Virus record (IMG/VR): IMGVR_UViG_3300012929_000010
Span: 1-44,043 of that record
DNA from: a virus
Strand: one strand, 5' to 3'
Length of the DNA: 44,043 nucleotides
The notes under the pieces were generated by a model, which saw nothing but the letters and a program-made list of their open reading frames with translations, had not been told where the DNA came from and made no database searches. Shown here one piece after another: positions 9,527-16,127 of this stretch. A program made the translations under genes and the position numbers. Numbering within the stretch: position 1 is the first letter of the stretch; every line of letters begins with the position of its first letter.

Positions 9527-9565
9527 GCGGGGTCCCTCCCAACGACCGATTGGGAGGGACTCCGC
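9527..9565. terminator. Strong hairpin between convergent units
   Basis: A 16-bp stem pairs 9527-9542 with 9550-9565 (one G-U pair) around a 7-base loop; the inner 11 bp (GTCCCTCCCAA / TTGGGAGGGAC) are perfect. It lies between the end of the rightward tail/lysis unit (9488) and the end of the leftward unit (9575). No clear U-tract follows on either strand, as is common in actinobacteria, and it could act in both directions. Confidence 0.85.
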
Positions 9566-9574
9566 TTGTGCTGT

Positions 9575-9694
9575 CTACCGGATGGCTCTGCCGATCGCGA
9601 CCAGGATCGGCGCGAACGCGATGACGAACGCGAACAGGGCGAGGATGCCGACGAACAGGATTCTCACCCACAGCATGATCCGTGACCGGGTCAC
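9575..9694 (-). CDS. Tiny membrane protein (39 aa)
   Basis: This is the last gene of the leftward unit. GTG 9694 overlaps the previous stop (GTGA) and has GGAG eight bases upstream; an internal ATG at 9676 would give 33 aa. Almost the whole product is one hydrophobic helix (LWVRILFVGILALFAFVIAF) flanked by Arg residues. Function unknown; small membrane proteins of this type are common in phage accessory operons. Confidence 0.65.
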   Translation of the reverse strand: MTRSRIMLWVRILFVGILALFAFVIAFAPILVAIGRAIR

Positions 9695-10353
9695 TCGTCC
9701 TGCTCCCGTGCCCGCTCTGCTGCTTGGCGCCGTTCCTCGGCGGCTCGCCGGTCGCGGCTTGCCTGGTTGATCCGCTCGGCGCGTTCGTGCAGGGCGTCGA
9801 GGTCGGTGCCGTCGAACGCGTCCCCGTCTTGTTGCATGCTGTCCATCCGTTTCGCGTATTTGGCGACGAACTCTTTGGGATCTTTGAGGTACTCGCCCGG
9901 GTCCGGGCCGACCGGGCTGCCCTGGTTGATCCTGTACCCCAGGTCTTTCGGGATGTGATCCCCGATCCACCCGCCGGGTGAGAGCGTGACGGCCGGGGGC
10001 GGCCCGGTGTGGTACCTGCACAGGGTGGTACCTGTGCGCGCTGGCCGGGGGCATCGCTCGCACACCGTGGTCCGGGCCGTGATCCGGGCTTGCACCCGGT
10101 CGGCGAACTCCTCGAACATGTCCGCTTTCACCCTGGCCATGCGCGCCTTGTGACGCCACCAGTTGTAGGCAAACATGGTCAGCGGCAGCACGCTGAACGT
10201 GAACCACACGGACCCGTTGGCGAGTCCGAACGCGACGATCCAGGCTTGCGTGGCGACACCAGCAAGCCAGCCGACACGTAAGCCGCGCCCGTTCAGCCAG
10301 ATCACGCCGGTGACGAGCAGCGCGTTGACCAGCCCCCAATACCAAGCGATCAT
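9691..10353 (-). CDS. Membrane protein with cytoplasmic zinc-binding motif
   Basis: The product has 220 aa from ATG 10353, which overlaps the previous stop by 4 bp. About three hydrophobic helices lie in residues 1-65 (WGLVNALLVTGVIWL, AGVATQAWIVAFGLA, WFTFSVLPLTMFAY). A soluble part follows with CERC and, after 10 residues, CRYH, a probable zinc knuckle near residues 98-115. The C-terminus is a highly charged helix (ERRQAAERAREQDE). No family recognised. The layout suggests a membrane-tethered protein with a zinc module on the cytoplasmic side. Confidence 0.75.
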   Translation of the reverse strand: MIAWYWGLVNALLVTGVIWLNGRGLRVGWLAGVATQAWIVAFGLANGSVWFTFSVLPLTMFAYNWWRHKARMARVKADMFEEFADRVQARITARTTVCERCPRPARTGTTLCRYHTGPPPAVTLSPGGWIGDHIPKDLGYRINQGSPVGPDPGEYLKDPKEFVAKYAKRMDSMQQDGDAFDGTDLDALHERAERINQASRDRRAAEERRQAAERAREQDE

Positions 10354-11036
10354 GCCGGTTTCCGTTCTGGTGCTTGTTCGTTGTGGAGCGAATCGCGATT
10401 CGTGGGTCCGGCGGGCAGCAGCCGCAACGCCACAGCGACCTGCCGGTTCAACTCGTTCACAGCGTGCGGCCCCTGCTTTTCGGCCACGTCCCGCAACGCC
10501 GGCATGCCAGCGTTGATCGAAGCGTGGATCTCCTCGACCGTCGCCTGCCTGCCGTGCGTGAACCACAGGACTTCGGTCGGGTCCCCGACATCGAACAGGA
10601 CCCCGGACCCGTCACCAGCCCGGAACGGCTTCCACCCACCGGCGGACGCCCACACCACCGCGACACCAGGGTTGCGGAGCAGCATCACCCCCGGTGGATC
10701 CACATGGTCCGGTAGGCCACGCTCGCGGCGGACCATGGTCGGGGTCGACAGGAACGGGCACGCCACAGCGGAGTAGATCGCGCACTCGCGGTGTGACGGC
10801 GGTTCGGCGGTCACCCGGTTGACCGCGCACATCGGGCCGATCACGAATGCGGTGTGCCGGCCGAGTGGCTGCCCGCAGGTCCAGCACCACCGGAACCGCC
10901 ACGCATCGTGGATACCGTGGGCACGGATGACCCGGAAGTCGGGTGTGCCGTGCTCGTCGATGAGGACGAACCAGGGCACAGGTCGGCCGTGTTTGTCGCG
11001 GGGTAGCGCGGCCATGCGCGCGGGAATGGCGGTCAT
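10350..11036 (-). CDS. Conserved hypothetical phage protein with CWTCG/GPMC zinc motif
   Basis: The product has 228 aa. ATG 11036 overlaps the previous stop by one base (TGATG). The N-terminal half has the paired cysteines FRWCWTCGQPLG and GPMCAVNR, followed by SHRECAIYSAVACPFL, a pattern I associate with small actinophage and streptomycete proteins of unknown role. The middle is hydrophobic and aromatic (VAVVWASAGGWKPF, EVLWFTHGR), and the C-terminus is helical. The motif suggests metal binding. No enzymatic signature is visible. Confidence 0.78.
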   Translation of the reverse strand: MTAIPARMAALPRDKHGRPVPWFVLIDEHGTPDFRVIRAHGIHDAWRFRWCWTCGQPLGRHTAFVIGPMCAVNRVTAEPPSHRECAIYSAVACPFLSTPTMVRRERGLPDHVDPPGVMLLRNPGVAVVWASAGGWKPFRAGDGSGVLFDVGDPTEVLWFTHGRQATVEEIHASINAGMPALRDVAEKQGPHAVNELNRQVAVALRLLPAGPTNRDSLHNEQAPERKPA

Positions 11037-11470
11037 CAGGTGGCCCATTTCGTTTGATAGTCGGGGTGTGCGGCGAACGGGGCGGCGAGCAGGTACAGGC
11101 CTGTCAGGTTGTAGTCGTAGTCGTCGGAACACTCGCCGGTTCTGATCTCTTCGGCGGTGTGGGAGCAGCTCCATTCACCGTCGATTTTGGACGTGTATTC
11201 GAATAGGAGGTCGATCAGTTTCCGCTTGGCCTCGACATCGGCCAGGACGGTTTCCGGACTGTGGCGGGCAATGTGGGCCGCTTGGAACCTGTCGTGGCCA
11301 CCTTCGTCGTAGATCAGGATGTCGCGGCCCTCGACCACCATGCAGTCGCAGGGCCGTCCGGAGAGGGTGTGTTCGTGACGGACGTGCCACAAGGAGCCCC
11401 CCGCGTCGCGCGCGGCTTTCTCCTGCTCGTCCAGTCGGGCGTTGAGGAACGCGAGCACGTCAACCACCAT
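11036..11470 (-). CDS. DUF6221 family protein
   Basis: The product has 144 aa from ATG 11470. It matches the pattern of the DUF6221 family found in streptomycetes and their phages: an N-terminal LAFLNARLDEQEKAARDA helix, HIARHSPETVLADVEAKRK in the centre and a C-terminal FAAHPDYQTKW. The family has no known function. The gene overlaps the next upstream gene by 11 bp and the next downstream gene by one base. Confidence 0.85.
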   Translation of the reverse strand: MVVDVLAFLNARLDEQEKAARDAGGSLWHVRHEHTLSGRPCDCMVVEGRDILIYDEGGHDRFQAAHIARHSPETVLADVEAKRKLIDLLFEYTSKIDGEWSCSHTAEEIRTGECSDDYDYNLTGLYLLAAPFAAHPDYQTKWAT

Positions 11471-11669
11471 CAGGAACCTCCCGGACTTTGATGCTCATCA
11501 CGTACTCGACTTCCACCGGTTCGGCCGGTGACCGGAGAAAGGCCGTGTGGACCGCAACCCTGTGATAGTCGACGGTGTAGGCCTCACCTCGTTCGACGAG
11601 ATCCGCCATCTTCCGCAGGAACTCGGCCGCGGCTTGGTTGGCTGCCTTGTTGAACGGAATGTGTGGCAT
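11460..11669 (-). CDS. Hypothetical protein (69 aa)
   Basis: ATG 11669 is preceded by GAGAGG at good spacing and overlaps the previous stop by one base; a longer in-frame start at 11708 would lie inside the neighbour. The product has an Ala-rich helix (KAANQAAAEFLRKMADLVERG) followed by beta-like segments (YTVDYHRVAVHT, VEVEYVMSIKV). No family recognised. Confidence 0.75.
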   Translation of the reverse strand: MPHIPFNKAANQAAAEFLRKMADLVERGEAYTVDYHRVAVHTAFLRSPAEPVEVEYVMSIKVREVPDGG

Positions 11670-11875
11670 CAGGTTGCCTCTCGGGGTGGTTTGCCGACGC
11701 CCGCGCATTCACTACCGGAACGGTAGTTCCGGATGACGCGGGAATGCGCGCCGATCGTGCCGTCCGCGCGGAGGGCCCGGTCGGCGCCGCACGCCGAGCA
11801 GGTCCCGCGTGGTCGTTTCCCGGCCCGGTGGTCGTGCTCGGAGGGTGGCCCGGGATCGGCGAGAGTGCCGCTCAT
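11669..11875 (-). CDS. Small putative zinc-finger protein (68 aa)
   Basis: ATG 11875 overlaps the stop of the tiny gene upstream (ATGA). The centre reads TCSACGADRALRADGTIGAH and a later SGSECAGVGKPP, a short Cys-based motif common in small actinophage proteins. It is likely to bind a metal; function unknown. Confidence 0.75.
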   Translation of the reverse strand: MSGTLADPGPPSEHDHRAGKRPRGTCSACGADRALRADGTIGAHSRVIRNYRSGSECAGVGKPPREAT

Positions 11876-11964
11876 GGCTGCCTGCTCATGAGTCGGCCGA
11901 CGCAGATCGCAAGGATGATGATGGTGAGGCTGTTCAGGATTGTGCCCGCGTCGCCATAGTTCAC
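11872..11964 (-). CDS. Tiny membrane protein (30 aa)
   Basis: This short frame overlaps both neighbours by 4 bp: GTG 11964 overlaps the upstream stop (GTGA) and its own stop overlaps the downstream ATG (ATGA). The product is a single hydrophobic helix (AGTILNSLTIIILAICVG) with a basic end (RLMSRQP). The perfect coupling at both ends and third positions matching its neighbours support it as a real gene. Function unknown. Confidence 0.65.
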   Translation of the reverse strand: MNYGDAGTILNSLTIIILAICVGRLMSRQP

Positions 11965-12278
11965 GTGGGGTCACCGACCTTTCCAGCCGGGAACGTCTGA
12001 ACGGCGGGGTGGTCCTGCTCGCCGCGGGCGACCGCCGAGAGGACTGCCGCGGCGAGCAGGCGCGCGCGGTCGAACGTGAGCCACCCGTATCCGGCGATGT
12101 GGATGCGGTTGGCCGGGTCGTGGTGTTGGCCGGGTTCGATCGGTGGGGAGAGCCGGACGTATGCGGCCGGCCAGAGCAGGTCACCGGTCGACATCCGGCG
12201 GTCGGGGTCGAGGTCGGGGACGGCGTTCAGGCGCGTGCCATCGGGCAGCGTGATCCCCATCGATTCGACGGTCGTCAT
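11961..12278 (-). CDS. Hypothetical protein (105 aa)
   Basis: ATG 12278 overlaps the preceding stop by 4 bp. The protein starts with a short strand-rich segment (ITLPDGTRLNAVPDLDPD), then WPAAYVRLSPPIEPGQH, and ends with a helix (RARLLAAAVLSAVARG). The GYGWLTFDRARLLAAAVL region looks like a small conserved domain, but no family was recognised. Confidence 0.72.
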   Translation of the reverse strand: MTTVESMGITLPDGTRLNAVPDLDPDRRMSTGDLLWPAAYVRLSPPIEPGQHHDPANRIHIAGYGWLTFDRARLLAAAVLSAVARGEQDHPAVQTFPAGKVGDPT

Positions 12279-12739
12279 TTGACGACCGTCCACTTGCAAC
12301 TGCCGGAGATCTCGAAAAACTCGCCGGCCTTGACCGTGGTCGAGCCGGGGCCGGTGAGGTTGTTGTTGGCGATGATCGCCGAGAAGTCGCCGCTGTCGTT
12401 TTTCAGGCGGGCGTAGTAGCAGCTGGACGCGCCTTCGGTTTTGTAGCGGCCGGCGGGGATGGCGTCGCCGACTTTGTAGATGCCTTCGCCGATGCTGGCG
12501 GCGGCTGGCGGTGCGGGTGGTGCGACGGTGACGGTTGCGGTGATGGTGACGGGTGGCAGGGCGGGCATGGTGACGGTTTCGCGGGGGCCGCCGGTGGTGA
12601 TGGTGGCCGGGCTGGTGACGGCCGCCGTGCTGCTGGTGGCGTGTTGCCGGGCGGTGACGGCGTTGACGATGCCGAAGGTGAGTACGGCGGCGATGACCGC
12701 GATCGCGCCGATGGTCAAGATTTTTTTGCGGGTGGACAT
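12275..12739 (-). CDS. Secreted or membrane-anchored protein with actinobacterial C-terminal domain
   Basis: The product has 154 aa from ATG 12739. A basic start (MSTRKK) and hydrophobic helix at residues 7-27 form an uncleaved anchor or signal peptide without a lipobox Cys. A Thr/Ala/Pro-rich linker reaches residue ~85. The C-terminal ~65 residues (GIYKVGDAIPAGRYKTEG, then SSCYYARLKN, and a final CKW) resemble the small beta domain found at the end of many secreted actinobacterial proteins; its two Cys could form a disulfide outside the cell. In a phage this may alter the host surface, for example superinfection exclusion (inference). Confidence 0.78.
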   Translation of the reverse strand: MSTRKKILTIGAIAVIAAVLTFGIVNAVTARQHATSSTAAVTSPATITTGGPRETVTMPALPPVTITATVTVAPPAPPAAASIGEGIYKVGDAIPAGRYKTEGASSCYYARLKNDSGDFSAIIANNNLTGPGSTTVKAGEFFEISGSCKWTVVK

Positions 12740-12837
12740 GGCGGGTTTGCTCCGTGTGGTGGAAGGAAGTTGAGCCGGGTGGGTGGGTCTGTTCGACGGT
12801 CAGGCCCGTCGATCTGGTCAGGTGCCTGTCCGGATGG

Positions 12838-12930
12838 TTACCGGTTGGGGCAGTCTTGGGGTTTCTGCTCGCACCCGCACGAGCACTTCTTAGGTGGTGG
12901 TGCGGTGGCGGGGGTGATCTGGCCGGACAT
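12838..12930 (-). CDS. Tiny Cys-containing protein (30 aa)
   Basis: ATG 12930 has AAGG five bases upstream. The product is Thr/Pro/Ala-rich at first, then carries KCSCGCEQ and DCPNR at the C-terminus, four Cys in 13 residues. It follows directly after the Cys-rich frame ending at 12942, so the two may be related metal-binding products. About 98 bases without a visible gene separate it from the gene downstream at 12739. Confidence 0.6.
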   Translation of the reverse strand: MSGQITPATAPPPKKCSCGCEQKPQDCPNR

Positions 12931-12941
12931 GGGGGCCTTTC

Positions 12942-13079
12942 TTAGCTGGCGCCGCAGCAGCGGCATTTACTGTTGACGGTGGAGCAGGTGCAGCCGCAGC
13001 AGATGCCGCCGCCTTCGTGGAAGCAGCCGCAGGTGGGGCAGCGTTGGTCGTGTCTCTGCTTTTGGGGCTCACGGCTTAT
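12942..13079 (-). CDS. Cys-rich coding extension without its own start codon (probable -1 frameshift product)
   Basis: This frame encodes 45 residues with 10 Cys in clusters (CPTCGC, CCGCTC, CRCC). Nearly every codon ends in C or G, whereas the overlapping Ala-rich frame (12890-13072) has many A/T third bases, so this is the real coding frame. It has no ATG, GTG or TTG. It lies in the -1 frame of the gene ending at 13076, whose last codons are GAC AAA AAA TAA; a -1 slip on the six A's would fuse them into a 95-residue protein. A missing A in the assembly or natural length variation of the run is the alternative. Confidence 0.6.
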   Translation of the reverse strand: MSREPQKQRHDQRCPTCGCFHEGGGICCGCTCSTVNSKCRCCGAS

Positions 13080-13228
13080 TTTTTGTCGCCGGTCCGCTGG
13101 TCGTGGTCGAGGGCTTCGAGACCTGCGGCGCCGCGTGGGGTGCGGACGGTGGGTGTGTTGTCGTCGTCGTCGGGGTCGATCTGGCCGACGTTGTGGCCTT
13201 TGGTCGGGTCGCGGTCTTTCTTGTTCAT
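13076..13228 (-). CDS. Small acidic protein (50 aa), possible N-terminal half of a frameshifted Cys-rich protein
   Basis: ATG 13228 overlaps the HTH gene stop (ATGA). The product is hydrophilic with a DPDDDDN acidic run and ends RTGDKK at a TAA that immediately follows six A's. Reading on in the -1 frame enters the Cys-rich segment at 12942-13079. It may therefore be made both as a 50-aa protein and as a longer fusion. No family recognised. Confidence 0.65.
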   Translation of the reverse strand: MNKKDRDPTKGHNVGQIDPDDDDNTPTVRTPRGAAGLEALDHDQRTGDKK

Positions 13229-13449
13229 GTGGTGGTGTCTTCTTCGGTGATGGCGCCGGGCATTGCTGCTCTGATGATCGAGTCGACGGTGGGTGCTTGG
13301 ACTCCGAGGGTGGCGGCGATGCGGTATTTGGACCATCCGGCGCCGCGTGCGCGCATGACGACTTCTTGGCGCTTGAGGCGTGCTTCGCGGGCGGCGGCCA
13401 CGTCCGCTTGGGCGGCGATGAGGTCGTGCTCGATGGCTGTGTCGTTCAC
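13225..13449 (-). CDS. Small helix-turn-helix DNA-binding protein
   Basis: The product has 74 aa from GTG 13449. A charged helix (DVAAAREARLKRQEVVMRARG) is followed by a clear HTH: WSKYRIAATLGVQAPTVDSII, residues about 38-60, of the resolvase/Hin or sigma-region-4 type. It is the first gene of its leftward unit and adjoins the palindromic promoter region 13450-13522, so autoregulation there is likely (inference). A candidate -10 (TACTGT) ends seven bases before the start, implying a leaderless message. Confidence 0.8.
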   Translation of the reverse strand: MNDTAIEHDLIAAQADVAAAREARLKRQEVVMRARGAGWSKYRIAATLGVQAPTVDSIIRAAMPGAITEEDTTT

Positions 13450-13522
13450 TCCCCGAACAGTACACCACGGGGTGTGCGCACACCACTTGCATTAGACACA
13501 CTGGTGTGTGTATGGTTTGTGC
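13450..13522. promoter_or_regulatory. Divergent promoter region with two GTGTG palindromes
   Basis: Rightward: TTGCAT (13487-13492), an 18-bp spacer and TATGGT (13511-13516), six bases before ATG 13523. Leftward: TACTGT read on the minus strand (13462-13457), seven bases before GTG 13449. Both messages would be leaderless. A perfect 14-bp palindrome GGTGTGCGCACACC (13471-13484) lies in the leftward promoter, and ACACAC-TG-GTGTGT (13496-13509) lies in the rightward spacer, suggesting operators for one repressor that controls both genes. Confidence 0.65.
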
Positions 13523-13696
13523 ATGGCCACCAAAATCACCACCACCGCCGACAACGCCACCCGCATCACCGTCACCGGAACCACCGGCGACAGCATGTCC
13601 GCCAAGCTCACCGAGACCCAGACTCTCGCCCTCATCTGGGATCTCGCCCGCACGCTGCCCATCGACCACATCGCCCGCACGTCGCTCGGACTCTGA
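13523..13696 (+). CDS. Hypothetical protein (57 aa)
   Basis: ATG 13523 is chosen over the in-frame ATG at 13508 because the candidate -10 at 13511-13516 would place transcription start at or near it. The product has a Thr-rich beta-like N-terminus (ATKITTTADNATRITVTG) and a helical C-terminus (TQTLALIWDLARTLP). It is the first gene of the short rightward unit and is followed by a hairpin at 13703-13724. No family recognised. Confidence 0.68.
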   Translation: MATKITTTADNATRITVTGTTGDSMSAKLTETQTLALIWDLARTLPIDHIARTSLGL

Positions 13697-13702
13697 CCAG
13701 CC

Positions 13703-13724
13703 GGCCCCCGGGAAACCGGGGGCC
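13703..13724 (+). terminator. GAAA-loop hairpin after the 13523 gene
   Basis: A perfect 9-bp GC stem (GGCCCCCGG / CCGGGGGCC) with a GAAA tetraloop follows the stop by six bases. No U-tract is present. It may terminate or attenuate transcription before the 13804 gene; 107 bases separate the two genes. Confidence 0.65.
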
Positions 13725-13803
13725 TCCCCCAGCGGCCCACAACCGTTGCGGACCCTAACTAAACATCCCCCGCGTCAGGCACCGCACCCGAACGGAGCAT
13801 CCC

Positions 13804-14727
13804 ATGACCATCAACGCCCGCTACACCGTCGTGCCCTTCGAAGCCGAGGTCACCGAAGGCGGCGGCACGAAGTACATGGTCATCGACACCACCCGCACGG
13901 CCAGGCAGGGAAGAGTGGTCTACAACGAGGCGAGCGGCGGCCACCTGTTCACCCGCGACAAGGCCACGGCCGCCGGCTGGGCCGAGACCCTCAACCAGGC
14001 TGACCGGCTGGGCACCGCCGACTACCAGATTGCGATGGACCAGCTGCACGACATCGACCCGGTCCTGATCGCCAGCATCGCCCAGAAGCCCATCGAGGAG
14101 TTGAACACGATGATGTTCGGCGCGTGGGCCGACGAGGTGAAAACGGCCGTCCTCGAAGAGTTGCACGCCATCGCGTTGTACGCGTGGCCCAGCCACGTCT
14201 TCTATGTCCACTCCGCCGACGTCTACGACAACGATGAACTCGGCGAGTTCATCGTGAAAATCAGCAAGGCCATCGCCGAACGTCGCCCGGTCGCGAACGA
14301 CCCGATGCGCAACGACCGCTGGTACGCGGCTCGTGAACGCCAGGTCCAGGTTTACCGCGATGAGCTGCACGCCCGTGCGTTGGAGATGCCGTGTGACTGC
14401 CACGTGTGTGTGCAGCGCCGGTTGTCCGGCACGCTGGACGCCACGTCCGCGGGCTGCTCGTGCGGCTACGTGTGGTCGGGTGACCTGTGCCGCTGGATCG
14501 CGCCGGCCGAGCTGGCCATGACGGCAGTGCACGAGGAGGCGTTGCAGGTCGACGCGCTGATCACACTGGCCATGGCGTCCGCCGTGGACAACACCGACCC
14601 GGAGATCGGCAGCGTCCGGGACGTGATCATGGACGCGATCGAACGCTACGAGTACCAGACCGGCAACGCCCTGACGGGCGACGTGATCACGGCCGCCACG
14701 GCCGAAGTCACCGCACGCCTGGCCTGA
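13804..14727 (+). CDS. Hypothetical protein with paired Cys motifs (307 aa)
   Basis: ATG 13804 follows CGGAGCATCCC. The N-terminal ~50 residues look like a small beta domain (RYTVVPFEAEVTEGG, KYMVIDTTRTARQG, HLFTRDKATAAGW). A long helical middle follows. Residues about 199-220 hold CDCHVC and CSCGY, a probable zinc site, before a helical C-terminus. No family was recognised and no catalytic motif is visible. It is isolated between two hairpins, so its level may be set separately from its neighbours. Confidence 0.75.
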   Translation: MTINARYTVVPFEAEVTEGGGTKYMVIDTTRTARQGRVVYNEASGGHLFTRDKATAAGWAETLNQADRLGTADYQIAMDQLHDIDPVLIASIAQKPIEELNTMMFGAWADEVKTAVLEELHAIALYAWPSHVFYVHSADVYDNDELGEFIVKISKAIAERRPVANDPMRNDRWYAARERQVQVYRDELHARALEMPCDCHVCVQRRLSGTLDATSAGCSCGYVWSGDLCRWIAPAELAMTAVHEEALQVDALITLAMASAVDNTDPEIGSVRDVIMDAIERYEYQTGNALTGDVITAATAEVTARLA

Positions 14728-14749
14728 CCAAACCCACCCCCGCCCCTGC

Positions 14750-14793
14750 GGTGTGGCTGCGACCGGGTCCCGAATCCGGGTCGCAGCCACACC
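14750..14793 (+). terminator. 15-bp perfect hairpin after the 13804 gene
   Basis: GGTGTGGCTGCGACC (14750-14764) pairs perfectly with GGTCGCAGCCACACC (14779-14793) around a 14-base loop, 23 bases after the stop at 14727. It is likely to be an intrinsic terminator or mRNA-stabilising stem. The next gene starts at 14826. Confidence 0.75.
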
Positions 14794-14825
14794 AAGGGGG
14801 TCGCACCGAAAGTTGAGGGCTACCG

Positions 14826-15080
14826 ATGCGAGACCAGACCCTACCGGCCACGGCTGGTACCAAGTTGCTGGACATGACCGTGGTCGTCGACGCGGTCCGC
14901 CGGGACGATCTCGGCCGCCGTGAGCTGCTCGACATCGCCGAGAGCGTGGACGCGGGGGAACGCGAGTTCGTGGGCCCGGGGGACCGGGACGCCTGGTACA
15001 TCGTCGCGATGATGGCGACCGCGCTGGGCTCCTCGGCACAGTTCGTCGCGGACGAGACGATCCACGCACTCGGCTGGTAG
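14826..15080 (+). CDS. Hypothetical protein (84 aa)
   Basis: ATG 14826 has GAGGG at suitable spacing. The product is mostly helical (LLDMTVVVDAVRRDDLGRR, RDAWYIVAMMATALG) and acidic. It is the last convincing gene of the rightward unit before the long stretch without a gene. No family recognised. Confidence 0.72.
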   Translation: MRDQTLPATAGTKLLDMTVVVDAVRRDDLGRRELLDIAESVDAGEREFVGPGDRDAWYIVAMMATALGSSAQFVADETIHALGW

Positions 15081-15806
15081 CCACTCGCGGGTCTAGGCTG
15101 GGCGCCCCTGGTCCCCTCTCCTCCCGGTATTCTGCGTGGAACCGGTGGGGACCGGGGAGTGCCGCCCTTCTCGCCATCGCATCGGGAAGGGCGGCTGCAT
15201 GCTGTCGGTGCCGCCCGGTAGGGTCGAGGGTGTGGGAAAGCCGATCCCACTGCTGTGGAGCCGAGTACTGCAGGACACGTTGAAAGCCACCCAGTTGGGC
15301 CGTGATCCGGCCTGGTGGGTGGCTTTCAGCATGTGTGCGTGGGTGCCGGGGTCCCGTGGCCACGGGGTCTACAGCTGGGGGGTGGTCACGGGATCCCGGC
15401 GTGTGGGGTCTACGCCGTCACGGAAGGCCCCACCAAGAGCCTAGGCGGCGGGCCCGCACCTGGTCCACGGTAGCGGGTCTGTGCCGGTTTGTCTGACCCT
15501 GCCAGTGGCTCAGCAGCGAAGGAGGAGTCCCCCTCTCACCGCGCCACAGCGCGCGAAAAGCGCGGATCGTGGTTTGGTGAAGAGGAGGGTTCTGCCGTTA
15601 GGACGTTGCTTCGGCGTCACCCCCGCCGTAGTCATTGGCTACTGGCCGGGCCTGAGGGTCACTCGTCGTCTACGAGTGAGGACCGATCGGGCAACCAGGA
15701 AGTGAGGAGCGGGGAACCGACTTGAGCACCTCGCCGAGCGGGCATCCGTGTCCGACGCCCTCTGACGGCCGGTTGGCGTCGGCTGTGAACCGGAACGCTT
15801 CCATCG
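15081..15806 (+). other. Long structured stretch without a convincing gene
   Basis: No frame here has the third-position GC bias of the neighbours. Inverted repeats are dense: GCCGCCCTTC/GAAGGGCGGC (15161-15170 with 15186-15195); TGAAAGCCACCCA/TGGGTGGCTTTCA (15281-15293 with 15316-15328) enclosing GGCCG/CGGCC; CCCGTGGCCACGGG near 15352; a long imperfect stem between about 15529 and 15589 with a CGCGC-GAAAA-GCGCG tip; and CACTCGT/ACGAGTG (15660-15678). No tRNA was recognised. It may be a structured RNA, a packaging or replication site, or gene remnants. It lies between convergent units. Confidence 0.55.
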
Positions 15807-15850
15807 ACCAGGCTTTGCACCATTTGCTACACTGAAGCCTGGTTTTTCTT
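15807..15850 (+). terminator. Intrinsic terminator of the rightward unit
   Basis: ACCAGGCTT (15807-15815) pairs with AAGCCTGGT (15835-15843), followed by TTTTCTTCTT. The 19-base loop is large, but the U-rich tail is the clearest on this strand. It would stop rightward transcription coming through the structured region. Confidence 0.65.
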
Positions 15851-15869
15851 CTTGGTCGAAATAAAACCT

Positions 15870-15911
15870 AACCTGCCCCCGCGTGCAAGATCACGCGGGG
15901 GCAGGTTTTTT
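15870..15911. terminator. Perfect 16-bp bidirectional terminator
   Basis: AACCTGCCCCCGCGTG (15870-15885) pairs perfectly with CACGCGGGGGCAGGTT (15892-15907) around a 6-base loop. Six T's follow on the plus strand (15906-15911), and on the minus strand the stem is followed by a U-rich TTTTAT. It should end both the rightward read-through and the leftward early unit, whose last stop codon starts at 15911. Confidence 0.93.
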
Positions 15912-16123
15912 CATGAAACCTGGTCGTCGCTCATCCTCAACACCACCGGCTGATGCCGGACACATGGGCCACGCCCACCAGTCGGGATGATGCACCGCTG
16001 CCCGTTGTCTTTCCGGACACCGCACTGCAAGGCCGGGTCGTGCACGTGACACAACCCGGACGGCCCGGCGTCGATGGTGCAACAGCGGCCCTGTTGTGTG
16101 ACTGCGCGGCATGATTTCGTCAC
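15911..16123 (-). CDS. Small protein with two C-x9-C-x9-C-x2-H zinc modules
   Basis: The product has 70 aa from GTG 16123, four bases after the upstream stop; a longer in-frame GTG at 16174 lies inside the neighbour. It carries two tandem copies of a Cys3-His module: one ending GLCHVH and one ending GPCVRH. The same spacing occurs at the start of the terminase small subunit (29463) and in the 26560 gene. It probably binds zinc and perhaps DNA. It is the last gene of the early unit, ending at the terminator. Confidence 0.72.
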   Translation of the reverse strand: MTKSCRAVTQQGRCCTIDAGPSGLCHVHDPALQCGVRKDNGQRCIIPTGGRGPCVRHQPVVLRMSDDQVS

Positions 16124-16127
16124 CGGT

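Noticed and set aside
12890-13072. Ala-rich 60-codon frame with GTG start
   Set aside because: Many A/T third bases, unlike real genes here; the overlapping Cys-rich frame has the expected bias.
15136-15444. 102-codon plus-strand frame in the structured stretch
   Set aside because: Mixed third-position bias, no ribosome site and it spans strong hairpins.
15081-15806. tRNA gene
   Set aside because: No T-arm GGTTCRANNCC pattern with matching acceptor ends could be found by eye.
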